Origin: an uncultured Verrucomicrobiota bacterium
GTDB taxonomy: Bacteria; Verrucomicrobiota; Kiritimatiellia; CAIQIC01; Lenti-01
DNA: 64,000 bases
Direction of reading: 5' to 3'
Assembly: GCA_937860055.1 (NCBI GenBank)
Contig: CALMBO010000010.1
Location: 62,001 to 126,000 of the forward strand
The notes under the pieces are model-generated. The model saw only the letters and a program-made list of their open reading frames with translations. It did no database searches and was not told the origin of the DNA. Made by a program: the position numbers and the translations under genes. Numbering within the stretch: the stretch's first letter is position 1; each line of letters starts with the position of its first letter. Shown here in pieces: positions 7,643-16,987 of this stretch.

Positions 7643-8634
7643 TTTCCGCGCGGCAGGTCGTCCAACAGATCCTGGCCGGCCGCGAATCGCAACCCGGGAA
7701 GCGCGCGGCGGCCTATGCGCCGGCGAACATCGCGCTGGTGAAATACTGGGGCAAGCGCGACGAGGCGCTGAACCTGCCGGTGACGGGGAGCCTGTCGATT
7801 TCGCTGGGGCCGCTGGGCTCGCACGTGGAACTGGGACGGAGCGAAGGCGCCGCCGACGCGGTCTGGCTGAACGGAAAGCCGCTGGCGGCGGACAGTTCGT
7901 TCGCGAAGCGCGCGGGCGCGTATCTGGACCTGTTCCGCCCGTCGGTGGATTTCCATTTTGAATTGCAGGCGCGGAACACGGTGCCGACGGCGGCGGGGTT
8001 CGCGTCGTCCGCCTCGGGGTTCGCGGCGCTGGCGAAGGCGGTGGACGGATTGTTCGGCTGGGGGCTGGCGGCGCGGGAGCTTTCGATCCTGGCGCGGCTG
8101 GGGAGCGGGAGCGCGGCGCGGAGCCTGGAAGAGGGATTCGTGGAGTGGCATGCGGGGAAGGCGCCGGACGGGATGGATTCGTTTGCGGAGCGGATGGAGG
8201 CGGAATGGCCGGAGCTGCGGGTGGGCGCGGTGGTGCTGTGTTCCGCGGAGAAGCCGATCGGCTCGCGCGAAGGGATGAAACGCAGCGTGGAGACGTGCGA
8301 ATTCTACCGGGAGTGGCCGGGGCGGGTGGCGCAGGATCTGGTCGCGCTGAAGGCGGCGATCGCGGCGAAGGATTTCGCGGCGCTGGGGGCGGTGGCCGAG
8401 GGCAATGCGCTGGCGATGCACGCGCTGATGGCGGCGACGCGGCCGCCGATCGTGTATGCCTTGCCGGAGACGGTGGCGGCGATGCGGAAAATCTGGGCGG
8501 CGCGGGAGAGCGGGCTGGCGCTGTGGTTCACGATGGATGCGGGGCCGAACGTGAAGCTGCTGTTCGAGGCGCGGGACGAGGCGCGGGTGCGCGAGATCTT
8601 CCCCGGCGTCGAGGTCGTCGCGCCGTTCGGTTGA
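7639..8634 (+). CDS. mvaD: Diphosphomevalonate decarboxylase
   Basis: Produces isopentenyl diphosphate from diphosphomevalonate with ATP. The 331-residue product has the family marks APANIALVKYWGKRDE, VPTAAGFASSASGFAALA (the GHMP loop), RLGSGSAARSLEEGFVEW and the catalytic-Asp region FTMDAGPNVK. The start is a GTG at 7639 overlapping the preceding stop (GTGA). This is the clearest member of the operon and shows that the cluster is a mevalonate pathway. It converges with argD, with about 137 bases between the stops. Confidence 0.93.
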   Translation: MISARQVVQQILAGRESQPGKRAAAYAPANIALVKYWGKRDEALNLPVTGSLSISLGPLGSHVELGRSEGAADAVWLNGKPLAADSSFAKRAGAYLDLFRPSVDFHFELQARNTVPTAAGFASSASGFAALAKAVDGLFGWGLAARELSILARLGSGSAARSLEEGFVEWHAGKAPDGMDSFAERMEAEWPELRVGAVVLCSAEKPIGSREGMKRSVETCEFYREWPGRVAQDLVALKAAIAAKDFAALGAVAEGNALAMHALMAATRPPIVYALPETVAAMRKIWAARESGLALWFTMDAGPNVKLLFEARDEARVREIFPGVEVVAPFG

Positions 8635-8771
8635 TGGGGGCCGGGGACGGCTGAGGGGCGGCGGAAGAAATCCTCTGCCTGCACGTCCTGCGGACGGTGG
8701 GCAAGCGATATCCTTGAAGTGGCGACGGCCGCGCGGCGCCGGTTCAAAATCGTGAATCTTGAACCCGTTCG

Positions 8772-9941
8772 CTACAGCGAGCGGTCGAGGATGGCGAGGG
8801 CCTGCTCGATGTGGGAGGGATTGACGACGAGGGGGGGGACGAAGCGCAGGACGTGGTCGCCGGTGGCGATGCAGAGCAGTCCGTTTTCCCGCAGCTTGGC
8901 CTCGATGGGCTTGGCGGGGACGTTCAGCACGAGGCCGATCATCAGGCCGACGCCGCGCACGGCCTGGATGCAGGCGTGTTTCGTCGCGAGCTTCCGGAGG
9001 CCGTCCATGAACAACGCGCCCATCTGCACGGCGTTGTCGAGGAGGTGTTCCTTCTCGATGGTTTCGAGGGTGGCCAGGGCGGCCGCGCAGGCCAAGGGGG
9101 TGCCGCCGAAGGTGCTGGCATGGTTGCCGGGCTGGAAGACATTTGACAGCTCGGGCGTGACCGCGGCGGCGCCGATGGGGAAGCCGCCGCCGAGGGCCTT
9201 GGCCATGGAGAAGCCGTCGGGCCGGATGCCGTAGTTCTGGAAGCCGAACCACTTGCCCGTCCGGCCGATGCCGGCCTGGACCTCGTCGAAGAAGAGCAGG
9301 ATTTTCTTTTCGTCGCACAGCGCCCGCAGGCCGGTCATGAATTCCGGCGTGGCGGGGACGATGCCGCCTTCGCCTTGCACGGCCTCGCAAAGGACGGCGA
9401 CGGTGGCGGGGGTGATGGCGGCCCGGACGGATTCCAGGTTGTTGAATTCGGCATAGGCGAAGCCGGGCACGAGGGGTTCGAAGCCCTTCTGGTACTTGGT
9501 CTGGCCGGTGGCGGTCATGGTGGCGAGGGTCCGGCCATGGAAGGAATTCTTCATGGTGATGATCTCGTAGCGGCCGTCGAGGGAGCCCCATTTGCGGGCG
9601 AGCTTGAAGAGGCATTCGTTGGCTTCGGCGCCGGAGTTGCAGAAGAAGATCTTTCCGCCGAGGGAGATTCCGGAGAGTTTCTGCGCGAGGCGGGGCTGGA
9701 GCTCGTTATGGAAGAGGTTGGAGCAGTGCATCAGGATGGCGACCTGCTTCTGCACGGCGGCGACGACGGCGGGATGGCAGTGGCCGGTGTTGCAGACGGC
9801 GATGCCGGCCATGAAGTCGAGATACTCCCTGCCGGCGTCGTCCCAGACGGAGACGCCCGAGCCGCGCACGAGGGTGAGCCCCGGCGCATAGGTGGGCATG
9901 ACGAATTGGCTGTGGAGTTCCTTGGGGCTAGGGTGCGTCAT
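8772..9941 (-). CDS. argD: Acetylornithine aminotransferase
   Basis: A class III PLP-dependent aminotransferase of 389 residues, converting N-acetylglutamate semialdehyde and glutamate to N-acetylornithine. Visible marks are the FCNSGAEANE segment, LLFFDEVQAGIGRTG, the PLP lysine in GFSMAKALGGGFPIGA, and HASTFGGTPLACAAAL. Its start overlaps the argB 3' end by 14 bases, and it is the last gene of an argJ-argB-argD operon read leftward, so the arginine assignment is supported by context as well as by motifs. Confidence 0.93.
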   Translation of the reverse strand: MTHPSPKELHSQFVMPTYAPGLTLVRGSGVSVWDDAGREYLDFMAGIAVCNTGHCHPAVVAAVQKQVAILMHCSNLFHNELQPRLAQKLSGISLGGKIFFCNSGAEANECLFKLARKWGSLDGRYEIITMKNSFHGRTLATMTATGQTKYQKGFEPLVPGFAYAEFNNLESVRAAITPATVAVLCEAVQGEGGIVPATPEFMTGLRALCDEKKILLFFDEVQAGIGRTGKWFGFQNYGIRPDGFSMAKALGGGFPIGAAAVTPELSNVFQPGNHASTFGGTPLACAAALATLETIEKEHLLDNAVQMGALFMDGLRKLATKHACIQAVRGVGLMIGLVLNVPAKPIEAKLRENGLLCIATGDHVLRFVPPLVVNPSHIEQALAILDRSL

Positions 9942-10809
9942 TGACGATCTCCGTTCCGACGCCTTTGTCGGTGAACAGTTCGAGGAGCAGGGAATGCGGC
10001 AGGGCCGCGTCGATGATGTGGGTCTTGCGGACGCCGGCCTTGAGGGCCTTGAGGGCGCCGCTGATCTTGGGCAGCATGCCGCCGCCGATGATGCCGCGCT
10101 CGATGAGGCTTTCGACCTCGGAGAGGTGGAGGGTGCTCATGAGGGAGTTGCGGTCCTTGGGGTCGGCCAGGAGGCCGGGGACGTCGGAGAGGAAGACGAG
10201 CTTCCGCGCCTTGAGGCGCTCGGCGAGGCCGGCGGCGGCGGCATCGGCGTTGATGTTGTAGATCTGGCGGGAGGCGTCGGCGCCGAGGGGGGTGATGACG
10301 GGCGTGATGTCGGATTCGAGGTAGGCCTTGACGGGCTCGACATCGACGTGGGTGATTTCGCCGACGAGGCCCCAGTCGAGGACTTCGCCGGTATCGGCAT
10401 CCTCGGCGGTATGCTTGCGGACGGTGATGATGTCTTCGCCATGGATGCCGCGGGCCTTGCAGCCGAAGCCGTTCAGGATCGAAACCAGCTCGGGATTGAC
10501 CTCGCGGTTGAGGACCTGTTCGACGATCTTCATGGTTTCGGGGTCGGTGACGCGCAATCCCTTGACGAACGTGGCCTGGAGCCCTTTCTCCTTCATCCGG
10601 GCATTGATGGCCTTGCCGCCGCCATGGACGATGACGGGGCGCATGCCGACGCAGCTCATGAAGGCGACGTCCTCGAGGATGTCGCGGACGACGTCGGGGT
10701 TGTCCATGGAGGAGCCGCCGAACTTGACGATGATGGTTTCGCCCCGGAACCGCTGGATATGCGGGAGGGCTTCGATGAGGACGCTGGCTTTCTGGATGGC
10801 TTGTTTCAT
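9928..10809 (-). CDS. argB: Acetylglutamate kinase
   Basis: A 293-residue amino-acid kinase phosphorylating N-acetylglutamate in arginine synthesis. The ATP/substrate motifs are TIIVKFGGSSMDNPDV at the N-terminus and PVIVHGGGKAINARM. The C-terminal part has the GGMLPKISGALKAL segment typical of ArgB. I chose the ATG at 10,809 (MKQAIQKASV) over an upstream ATG at 10,833, because homologues begin shortly before the helix preceding the kinase fold. It lies 60 bases downstream of argJ. Confidence 0.94.
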   Translation of the reverse strand: MKQAIQKASVLIEALPHIQRFRGETIIVKFGGSSMDNPDVVRDILEDVAFMSCVGMRPVIVHGGGKAINARMKEKGLQATFVKGLRVTDPETMKIVEQVLNREVNPELVSILNGFGCKARGIHGEDIITVRKHTAEDADTGEVLDWGLVGEITHVDVEPVKAYLESDITPVITPLGADASRQIYNINADAAAAGLAERLKARKLVFLSDVPGLLADPKDRNSLMSTLHLSEVESLIERGIIGGGMLPKISGALKALKAGVRKTHIIDAALPHSLLLELFTDKGVGTEIVNDAP

Positions 10810-10869
10810 ATGTAAAACCCCATTATCGGCCACCCGGCAGGCGGGTGGAAGAAAAAAGCGGGGGCCGGG

Positions 10870-12075
10870 CTACTTGTTGATCTTGACGTATTCTTCGGTG
10901 CAGTCGCAGGAATAGACGGTGGCGGCATGGCGGCCGAGGTGGAGGTCGAGGGTGATGGTGAATTCCTTTTTCGCCGCGACGCGGGAGAGCTGCTCGATGG
11001 AGGCGCCGGCCTTGACGCCGTTTTTCGCGGCCAGCAGCCTGCCATAGCGGATTTCCACCTTGGTTTCGTCGACCGTGGCGGGGGAATAGCCGAGGGCGTC
11101 CATGAGGCGGCCCCAGTTGGGATAGGTGCCGACCCATGACGTCTTGACGAGGAAGGAGTTGGCGACGGAGCGCGCGGCGGCTTCGGCGTCGGCGGGTGTG
11201 CGGGCGCCCTGGACCTTGACCGTGACCATTTTCTGCGCGCCTTCGCCGTCGCGCACCATTTCCATGGCGAGGCGGAACGTCACGCCTTCGAGCGCGGCGA
11301 CGAACGCGGGCCAGTCGCGGTGTCCGGGCTTGAGGGGCTTGTTGCCGGCGCAGCCGTTGGCGAGCATCAGGACAGTGTCGTTGGTGCTCTGGTCGGCGTC
11401 GACGGAGATGCGGTTGAAGGATGGGTCCACGGCGGCCTTGAGGGCCTTCTGCATGGCGCGGCGGTCGACCTTGGCGTCGGTGAGGAGGAAGGCGAGCATG
11501 GTGGCCATGCAGGGCTGGATCATGCCGGCGCCCTTGGCGATGCCGGTCAGGCGGCAGGGCTTGCCGTTGGCGGAGAAGGGGACGGTGAAGCGCTTGGGCC
11601 GGGTATCGGTGGTCATGATGCCGCGCGCGGCGGATTCGCCGCCGGCGGGGACGACAGACGTGGCGAGCTTCTCGATGCCGGGGAGGATGATGTCCATGCG
11701 CAGGGGCACGCCGATTCGCCCCGTGGAGCAGACGAGGAAGTGGTCGGCCGGCACGCCGAACTGTTTGGCGGCATGGGCCGCCATGGCCTGCGCGTCGCGC
11801 AAGCCGTTCTTGCCGGTGCAGGCGTTGGCCTGCCCGCTGTTGACGACGATGCCGCGCGCGACGCCGACGGTGGCGACGCGCCCGGAATCGAGGCGCACGG
11901 TGGCGGCCTTGACCTGGTTGGTGGTGAACGTGCCGGCCAGCGCGGCGGGGGCGTCGGAAAAGAACATGGCCATGTCCGGCTTGCCGGAGGCCTTGAGGCC
12001 GGCGACGATGCCGGCGGCGCGGAATCCGGAGGGAAGCGTGGCGGCGGCGGAGAACTTCAAGGATGGTTTTTTCAT
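10870..12075 (-). CDS. argJ: Bifunctional ornithine acetyltransferase / N-acetylglutamate synthase
   Basis: ArgJ recycles the acetyl group from N-acetylornithine to glutamate. The 401-residue precursor contains the self-cleavage/nucleophile region KGAGMIQPCMATMLAF, where the conserved Thr of ATML becomes the N-terminal nucleophile. Usual sequences read MIAPNMATML, so Q and C are small local variations. Other marks are VVNSGQANACTG and the C-terminal YSCDCTEEYVKINK. Length is normal. It is the first gene of the argJ-argB-argD operon. Confidence 0.93.
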   Translation of the reverse strand: MKKPSLKFSAAATLPSGFRAAGIVAGLKASGKPDMAMFFSDAPAALAGTFTTNQVKAATVRLDSGRVATVGVARGIVVNSGQANACTGKNGLRDAQAMAAHAAKQFGVPADHFLVCSTGRIGVPLRMDIILPGIEKLATSVVPAGGESAARGIMTTDTRPKRFTVPFSANGKPCRLTGIAKGAGMIQPCMATMLAFLLTDAKVDRRAMQKALKAAVDPSFNRISVDADQSTNDTVLMLANGCAGNKPLKPGHRDWPAFVAALEGVTFRLAMEMVRDGEGAQKMVTVKVQGARTPADAEAAARSVANSFLVKTSWVGTYPNWGRLMDALGYSPATVDETKVEIRYGRLLAAKNGVKAGASIEQLSRVAAKKEFTITLDLHLGRHAATVYSCDCTEEYVKINK

Positions 12076-12140
12076 AGTGGGGAGAAGTATAGGAGTCTCT
12101 GTCCAGAAATATAGAAGAAATCACGGGGCAAACGGGGCAA

Positions 12141-12172
12141 AGAAAAACCCCGGAGCGCCGAGGCGTCCGGGG
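12141..12172 (-). terminator. Intrinsic terminator after rpsI
   Basis: Read on the minus strand, CCCCGGA and TCCGGGG form a GC-rich stem with additional inner pairs, followed immediately by TTTTTCTTT. It lies just past the rpsI stop and before argJ, so it probably ends the rplM-rpsI transcript. Confidence 0.85.
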
Positions 12173-12192
12173 TGTGGCGAAGCCGGTACGGC

Positions 12193-12597
12193 CTAGCGTT
12201 TCGAGAACTGGAAGCGGCGGCGGGCGCCGGGCTGGCCGGGCTTTTTGCGTTCCTTCATGCGGGGGTCGCGGGTGAGGAAGCCGGCCTTCTTGAGGATGGC
12301 GCGGAAATTCTCGTCGGCCTGGATGAGGGCGCGGGAGATGCCGTGGCGCAGGGCGCCGGCCTGGCCGGGGACGCCGCCGCCTTCGCAGAGGGCGATGACA
12401 TCGTACTGGCCGACGCCTTCGATGGCCTTGAAGGGCGCTTCGACGATGAGGCGGAGGTCGGTGGTGGGGAAATACTCCTCGAACGTGCGGCCGTTGACGG
12501 TGATCTTGCCGCTGCCCTTGGAGAGGCGGACGCGGGCGATGGCGGTCTTGCGGCGGCCGGTGGCGATGGATTCGATTTCAGCTTTCTTGGTGGCCAT
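12193..12597 (-). CDS. rpsI: 30S ribosomal protein S9
   Basis: A 134-residue protein with the S9 features [14 protein letters not shown] near the start, [11 protein letters not shown] in the middle, and the basic C-terminal tail ending in FQFSKR. The tail reaches the P-site tRNA in the ribosome. It follows rplM by 15 bases, the usual L13-S9 operon. Confidence 0.97.
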   Translation of the reverse strand: MATKKAEIESIATGRRKTAIARVRLSKGSGKITVNGRTFEEYFPTTDLRLIVEAPFKAIEGVGQYDVIALCEGGGVPGQAGALRHGISRALIQADENFRAILKKAGFLTRDPRMKERKKPGQPGARRRFQFSKR

Positions 12598-12612
12598 GGT
12601 GTTTCTCCGGAA

Positions 12613-13041
12613 TTAGCCGATGACTTTGGGGTTCTGGGGGGCGTGGGGATGCTCGGCGCCGGGATAGAGCTTGAGGCGCTTGATGAGCTGGCGGCTCATG
12701 TGGTTCTTGGGGAGCATGCCGCGGACGGCGTGCCAGATGATGTAGCCGGGATTCTTCTCGCGCATGACGCCGGCGGGGGTCTCGGTGTAGCCGCTCTGGT
12801 AGCGGGTATACTTCGCGTAGGTCTTCTTCTCCTCCTTGGAGTTGCCGGACAGGCCGACCTTGGCGGAGTTGATGACCACGACGAAATCGCCCGCATCGAT
12901 GTGGGGCGCGTAATCGGGCTTGTGGCGGCCGCGCAGGAGGCGGCAGATTTCGACGGCCAGGCGGCCGGCGGGCTTGTCGGTGGCGTCGATGAGATACCAC
13001 TCGTGCTTGACTTCGGTTTCTTTCGGCAGTGTCGTTTTCAT
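12613..13041 (-). CDS. rplM: 50S ribosomal protein L13
   Basis: A 142-residue L13 with the family marks WYLIDATDKPAGRLA, DFVVVINSAKV, and KNHMSRQLIKRLKLYPG. The ATG at 13,041 (MKTTLPKET) is chosen over an upstream ATG at 13,086 that would add an arginine-rich extension not typical of L13. First gene of the L13-S9 operon. Confidence 0.97.
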   Translation of the reverse strand: MKTTLPKETEVKHEWYLIDATDKPAGRLAVEICRLLRGRHKPDYAPHIDAGDFVVVINSAKVGLSGNSKEEKKTYAKYTRYQSGYTETPAGVMREKNPGYIIWHAVRGMLPKNHMSRQLIKRLKLYPGAEHPHAPQNPKVIG

Positions 13042-13266
13042 AATCCTTCGGTTCCCAAACAATAAGCGGCGAACAGTAGCGCGCACGGCGCGCGGCTGTC
13101 AACGCGGTTCTTCCATTTCGACTGTGAAACAACCCCGTGCCGGAAGGATCGGAAAATCCGACGACAGAGGACGCCTCCGCGCGCCGTTGCCGGCCGGGCG
13201 CAAACCCGGTCTGCGGCCTCCCGTCCGGTTACCGCCGGAAAAGACGCCCGAAGCGCGAAGAAAAAT

Positions 13267-13341
13267 TGGCTCCAGCGACAGGGCTCGAACCTGTAACCTA
13301 TTGGTTAACAGCCAACCGCTCTACCATTGAGCTACGCTGGA
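13267..13341 (-). tRNA. tRNA-Asn (GTT)
   Basis: On the minus strand the acceptor stem TCCAGCG pairs with CGCTGGA. The D arm has TAGCTCAATGGTAGAGC, the anticodon loop CTGTTAA carries GTT, and the T arm is ACAGGTTCGAGCCCTGT. The discriminator is G, and the CCA end is encoded in the DNA at 13,267-13,269. Confidence 0.96.
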
Positions 13342-13450
13342 ACCGAAAATCACGGGGAAAGATAGTCAGAACGGTCGGGAAGTCAAGCCCGCAGACCGGA
13401 AAAAAGGAGGGAAAGCCCCGGCCTTCGGTGCGGGGAGGCGCCGCCGGGGG

Positions 13451-13536
13451 CATTTTCCATGGCGGGATAAAACGGGGCAAAGTTTGTCCATTGCGTGGAA
13501 AAACCGCTGAAAGTTTGTCCATTGCGTGGAAAAATC
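13451..13536. repeat. Palindrome cluster (second site)
   Basis: Two good copies of TTTGTCCATTGCGTGGAAAA and one degraded copy (CATTTTCCATGG) lie between tRNA-Asn and the deaminase gene. They belong to the same family as at 5034-5138 and 35,594-35,697. The gap 13,342-13,588 holds nothing else that I can identify. Confidence 0.8.
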
Positions 13537-13588
13537 CGGCGGGAGGGGCGTTGGGGCGGCTTCCCGCGCCGGGAGGCGCCGGGGGGGA

Positions 13589-14845
13589 TCAGAGCCTGGC
13601 GGCGACTTCGCGGAAGGCGCGGCGGACCTCGTCCTCGCCGGGGATCTTCCGGCGGTGCATGAGGACCTTTCCGGCGCAGATGGTGGTATCCACGCACTCG
13701 GGGGTGGCGGCGTAAACGAGGTCGGAGACGAGGTTGTGGCCCGGGACGAGCCCAGAATGGTCCAGATCCACCAGGATGCAGTCGGCGAGCTTTCCGACGG
13801 CGATTTCGCCGGCATCGAGGCGGAATATCCGGAAGCCGTCGGCGGTGGCGGTGCGGTAGATTTCGGCGGCGGAGCAGGCGACGGGGTCGAGGGTGCTGGC
13901 CTTGGCCAGGAGGGCGGCCGTGCGCATCTCGGAGAACATGTCGTAGCGGTTGTTGGAGCAGGCGCCGTCGGTTCCGAGGCCGAAGCGGAGGCCGGCGCGG
14001 CGGGCGGCGCCTTCCTGGAAGGTGCCGGAGGCGAGCTTCATGTTGGAAGAGGGGCAATGGGCGATGGAGGCGCCCCGTTTCGCCAGCAGCTGGCGGTCGG
14101 AATCGGTCAGCCAGACGCCGTGGGCGCCGATGAAGCGGTCGTTCAGGAGTCCTTCGGCGTCGAAGACCTCCGCGGGGGTCTTGCCGGTGGATTGGATGCA
14201 TTCGTTGGTTTCGCGCTTCGTCTCGGAGAGGTGGGTATGGACGGCCAGGTTGTTCTCGGCGGCGAAATCGCGGCAGATGGCGCGCATTTCGGGGGAGGTG
14301 GTGTAGAGGGCGTGGATGCCGACGGAGAGCTCGACGCGGGAGGGGTAGGATTTGGCGAGGGCGAGGTGTTCCTCGAGATCGCGGCGGAGGCCGTCCAGCG
14401 CGGCCTGGCCGGGGGGGATGATGTTGGGGTGGCAGAAGCAGGTGCGGATGCCGCTTTCGTAGAAGGCGCGCATGCACTGGGGGGTCTGCCAATACATGTC
14501 GTGGGCGGCGGTGATGCCGGAGCGGATCATTTCGAGGCAGCCGAAGAGGGTGCCCCAGTAGATATGGTCGGAGGTCAGGCGCCGTTCCAGGGGCCAGATG
14601 ATGTTGTTGAGCCACTCGTGGAGGGGGGTGCCGTCGCCGAGGCCGCGCATCAGGACCATCGCGGCATGGGAATGGACATTGGCGAAAGAGGGAAGGATGG
14701 CCATGCCGATTCCATCCAGCGTCCGGGTGGAGGGGGCGAGGGAGGCGGGGGCGATATTCGCCTCGATGCGGGAAAACCGTCCGTTTTGAATGAGAACGTC
14801 CCGGATTTCGGTTCCCAGACGGGCCTTTTGGATGAGCAAGTCCAT
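13589..14845 (-). CDS. mtaD: 5-methylthioadenosine/S-adenosylhomocysteine deaminase-like amidohydrolase
   Basis: A cytosolic metal-dependent amidohydrolase of 418 residues. Metal ligands are visible as NVHSHAAM (HxH), AVHTHLSET, FIGAHGVWL and LGTDGACSNN, the order of the MtaD/SsnA family. These enzymes deaminate methylthioadenosine, S-adenosylhomocysteine or related amino-heterocycles. Substrate choice within the family (for example guanine or 5'-deoxyadenosine) cannot be fixed from the motifs. It stands alone between tRNA-Asn and a surface-protein block. Confidence 0.85.
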   Translation of the reverse strand: MDLLIQKARLGTEIRDVLIQNGRFSRIEANIAPASLAPSTRTLDGIGMAILPSFANVHSHAAMVLMRGLGDGTPLHEWLNNIIWPLERRLTSDHIYWGTLFGCLEMIRSGITAAHDMYWQTPQCMRAFYESGIRTCFCHPNIIPPGQAALDGLRRDLEEHLALAKSYPSRVELSVGIHALYTTSPEMRAICRDFAAENNLAVHTHLSETKRETNECIQSTGKTPAEVFDAEGLLNDRFIGAHGVWLTDSDRQLLAKRGASIAHCPSSNMKLASGTFQEGAARRAGLRFGLGTDGACSNNRYDMFSEMRTAALLAKASTLDPVACSAAEIYRTATADGFRIFRLDAGEIAVGKLADCILVDLDHSGLVPGHNLVSDLVYAATPECVDTTICAGKVLMHRRKIPGEDEVRRAFREVAARL

Positions 14846-15222
14846 GGTGGATGGATAAATAGCCGGGAACGGGAAGGAAAACCAGCAAAAACGGCGGTTT
14901 CGGCGCAGAAGGATCCGCCACTCCGGGAGGAAAAGGGAGTCCGCAGCTGGAAAGAGAGAACATTTGAATTACACAAAACCTAAAATTTTCAAATCCGGGC
15001 ATGGGGAGGGGGAGGCGGGCAAAGGGGAAGGAATCCGGGGCCTGCGAAGAGAGGATGGAAAGGGGAATGGATGGCGCTTATAGACAAAAAGGAGCGTTTT
15101 GATCTTGCAAGCCACTATGCAGAGCCGTATTTTTTCCTTGGAAAGTTGGGTTGGAGCAGCGCACCGGAAGAATCCGGGAGCGGCGGGTTTTGTTGGGTTG
15201 CCTGTGCGGCCAATGAGGAGCC
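14846..15222. other. Non-coding gap upstream of the surface-protein block
   Basis: This divergent gap of about 377 bases between the deaminase and the PEP-CTERM gene is less GC-rich than its flanks near 14,960-15,000 and 15,075-15,140. It must hold promoters for both directions. I see no convincing repeat, RNA gene or terminator in it. Confidence 0.5.
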
Positions 15223-15909
15223 ATGAGCAAAATGGGTCAGCGAAAAAGGGAACAAGGGACGGGAGGCGGGCGCCTGCCTGCCGGCCTTTTGGTGTTGTTC
15301 CTGTGCCTGCTGGCGGTTCCGGCGCAGGCCTTGGTGGTGACGGTGGATCTGGGCTGGGGGTGGGATGCCACCGCCAACACGGATTTGAGCGACTACAATC
15401 TGCAAGAAGGTTCGATCGTGCAGATCATCCTGTACGATTCAGCCATGGCGCTTCCGCCGGGAACGGAGGCGGACGACAACTTCGACATCTTCTCCGCGGG
15501 GACCCCGACGGTCTATGATCCCATCACGGCGCCGGACGGGCACGTGATCGCCTATACCACGCAGATCGGATCGCCCATCAATCCCAATGCGAACGGCTAC
15601 GACTGGTACAACATCTACGCGCAGTTCGAGATTCTCGGCACCTACGACAGCCTGTACGTCCGCATCTTCGGCATGACCAATTTCCCGGACGGCGTGGCGG
15701 CGGAGAGCTACTGGGGGCTGAGCGAAGTGCAGACCGGCACCAACATCGTCGGCACGTGGTACGTGGGGCCGCTCGATGAAATCACGCCGACCAACCTGGC
15801 GTACTTCGAGGTGATTCCGGAGCCGGGATCGCTGGCTTTGCTGGCGTTGGGCGGAACGGGGCTTTGGTTCGGGCACCGCCGCCGGAAAAACCGCGTTTCG
15901 CGGGTCTAG
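15223..15909 (+). CDS. PEP-CTERM sorting-domain protein
   Basis: A 228-residue exported protein. The N-terminus has a basic region and a signal peptide core (LLVLFLCLLAVPAQA). The C-terminus has the PEP-CTERM sorting signal: IPEPGSLALLALGG, a hydrophobic helix, and the basic tail HRRRKNR. Such proteins are processed by exosortase and usually end up on the cell surface or in extracellular matrix. The middle is of unknown fold. GGAG at 15,217-15,220 fits the in-frame ATG at 15,232 slightly better than 15,223. No exosortase gene is in the window. Confidence 0.85.
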   Translation: MSKMGQRKREQGTGGGRLPAGLLVLFLCLLAVPAQALVVTVDLGWGWDATANTDLSDYNLQEGSIVQIILYDSAMALPPGTEADDNFDIFSAGTPTVYDPITAPDGHVIAYTTQIGSPINPNANGYDWYNIYAQFEILGTYDSLYVRIFGMTNFPDGVAAESYWGLSEVQTGTNIVGTWYVGPLDEITPTNLAYFEVIPEPGSLALLALGGTGLWFGHRRRKNRVSRV

Positions 15910-16032
15910 TTCAAAATCATGCAATTATTGGGTTCTTTATTTGTCTAAATGGGTAAAACGCTGTATTTTCCTGTGGAGCAGGATGGGAGAGCGGCCTTGG
16001 CGGCCGATCGATTTGGAGAAGGGAACGGGCAG

Positions 16033-16926
16033 ATGAAAAGAAGTCTCCAAGGGAAAGCGGCGCAGATCGGCTGCGCCATTATGCTGTTTGCGATGGAAAG
16101 CGTGCTGGCCCAGGGAGGCGGATCGCTGACCGTTGGCAATCTGGCCCCCGTGCAGGATGCGCTGGGGCGCAACCTGCCGGGCAGCAACGGGAATCCGGAT
16201 GGCACGGCCGTGTGGATCGAAATCCGCGAGGCCACCGGGGGCGGCGGGATCGTGCCGCCCGATCCCGCGACGGGCGAGGGGGATGATGTGCTCAACCCGC
16301 TGGTCCGGGAATCCTACATGGGCCACGACACGGTCGGCACGAATCCGGGCTTGTTTGCCGAGACATTCGAAACCCGGCTGTCCACGAACGCCATGTACTA
16401 TGCGCGGGCCTACGACGCGCCGACGCCGGGTGCGGCCATCTACTACGTGGATTCGGCGGTGTTTGCCGGTCCGCCTTCCTTCGTGACCTCCGTCAACGTC
16501 GAATTCGGATCGATGCTTCTGGTCGAAACCGGCGCGGCGGATGGGGACACGGACGGCGACGGCATTCCGGACGCGATGGAGACGGAGATGCTGGGGACCA
16601 GCCCTTCGCAGCCAGACACGGACGGCGATTACTACAACGATTTCTTCGAGGCGACACACACCGACGTCCTGAACCCGACCGAGCCGAACATCCCGTTTGA
16701 AATCAACCGGGCGCCGGAATACGCGGGGGGAGGGAGCCGGTCGGTGTCGTGGGGCGCCAACCCGGGGCTGGAATACCGGCTGGAGTTCCGGCCGGCCTGG
16801 GTGGACGGGGGCGGCTACAGCAATGTCTGGAGCGGCACGGCGGCGGAGACCAATCTGGAGATCGACGTGCAGACGTGGGTGCAGACCAACAGTCCCAAGG
16901 GGTTCTTCCGGGTCGTGGTGCCGTAG
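16033..16926 (+). CDS. Exported protein with calcium-binding (thrombospondin type 3-like) repeats
   Basis: A 297-residue protein from the ATG at 16,033 (MKRSLQGKAAQIG). An in-frame ATG at 15,949 would place a charged stretch before the signal peptide and is less likely. The signal peptide core is CAIMLFAMESVLAQ. Around residues 170-215 lie DTDGDGIPDAMETEMLGTSP and DTDGDYYNDFFEA, classical calcium-binding acidic repeats found in secreted proteins. The C-terminal part (LEYRLEFRPAW to GFFRVVVP) resembles beta-sandwich tails of verrucomicrobial and related secreted proteins. It is followed by the giant gene in the same direction, so they may work together at the surface. Confidence 0.7.
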   Translation: MKRSLQGKAAQIGCAIMLFAMESVLAQGGGSLTVGNLAPVQDALGRNLPGSNGNPDGTAVWIEIREATGGGGIVPPDPATGEGDDVLNPLVRESYMGHDTVGTNPGLFAETFETRLSTNAMYYARAYDAPTPGAAIYYVDSAVFAGPPSFVTSVNVEFGSMLLVETGAADGDTDGDGIPDAMETEMLGTSPSQPDTDGDYYNDFFEATHTDVLNPTEPNIPFEINRAPEYAGGGSRSVSWGANPGLEYRLEFRPAWVDGGGYSNVWSGTAAETNLEIDVQTWVQTNSPKGFFRVVVP

Positions 16927-16987
16927 TTCCGCGGGATGAGGCGTTGGCGGGCGCATGAGGCGATTCAAGCATGAGGATGGAAGTGCA

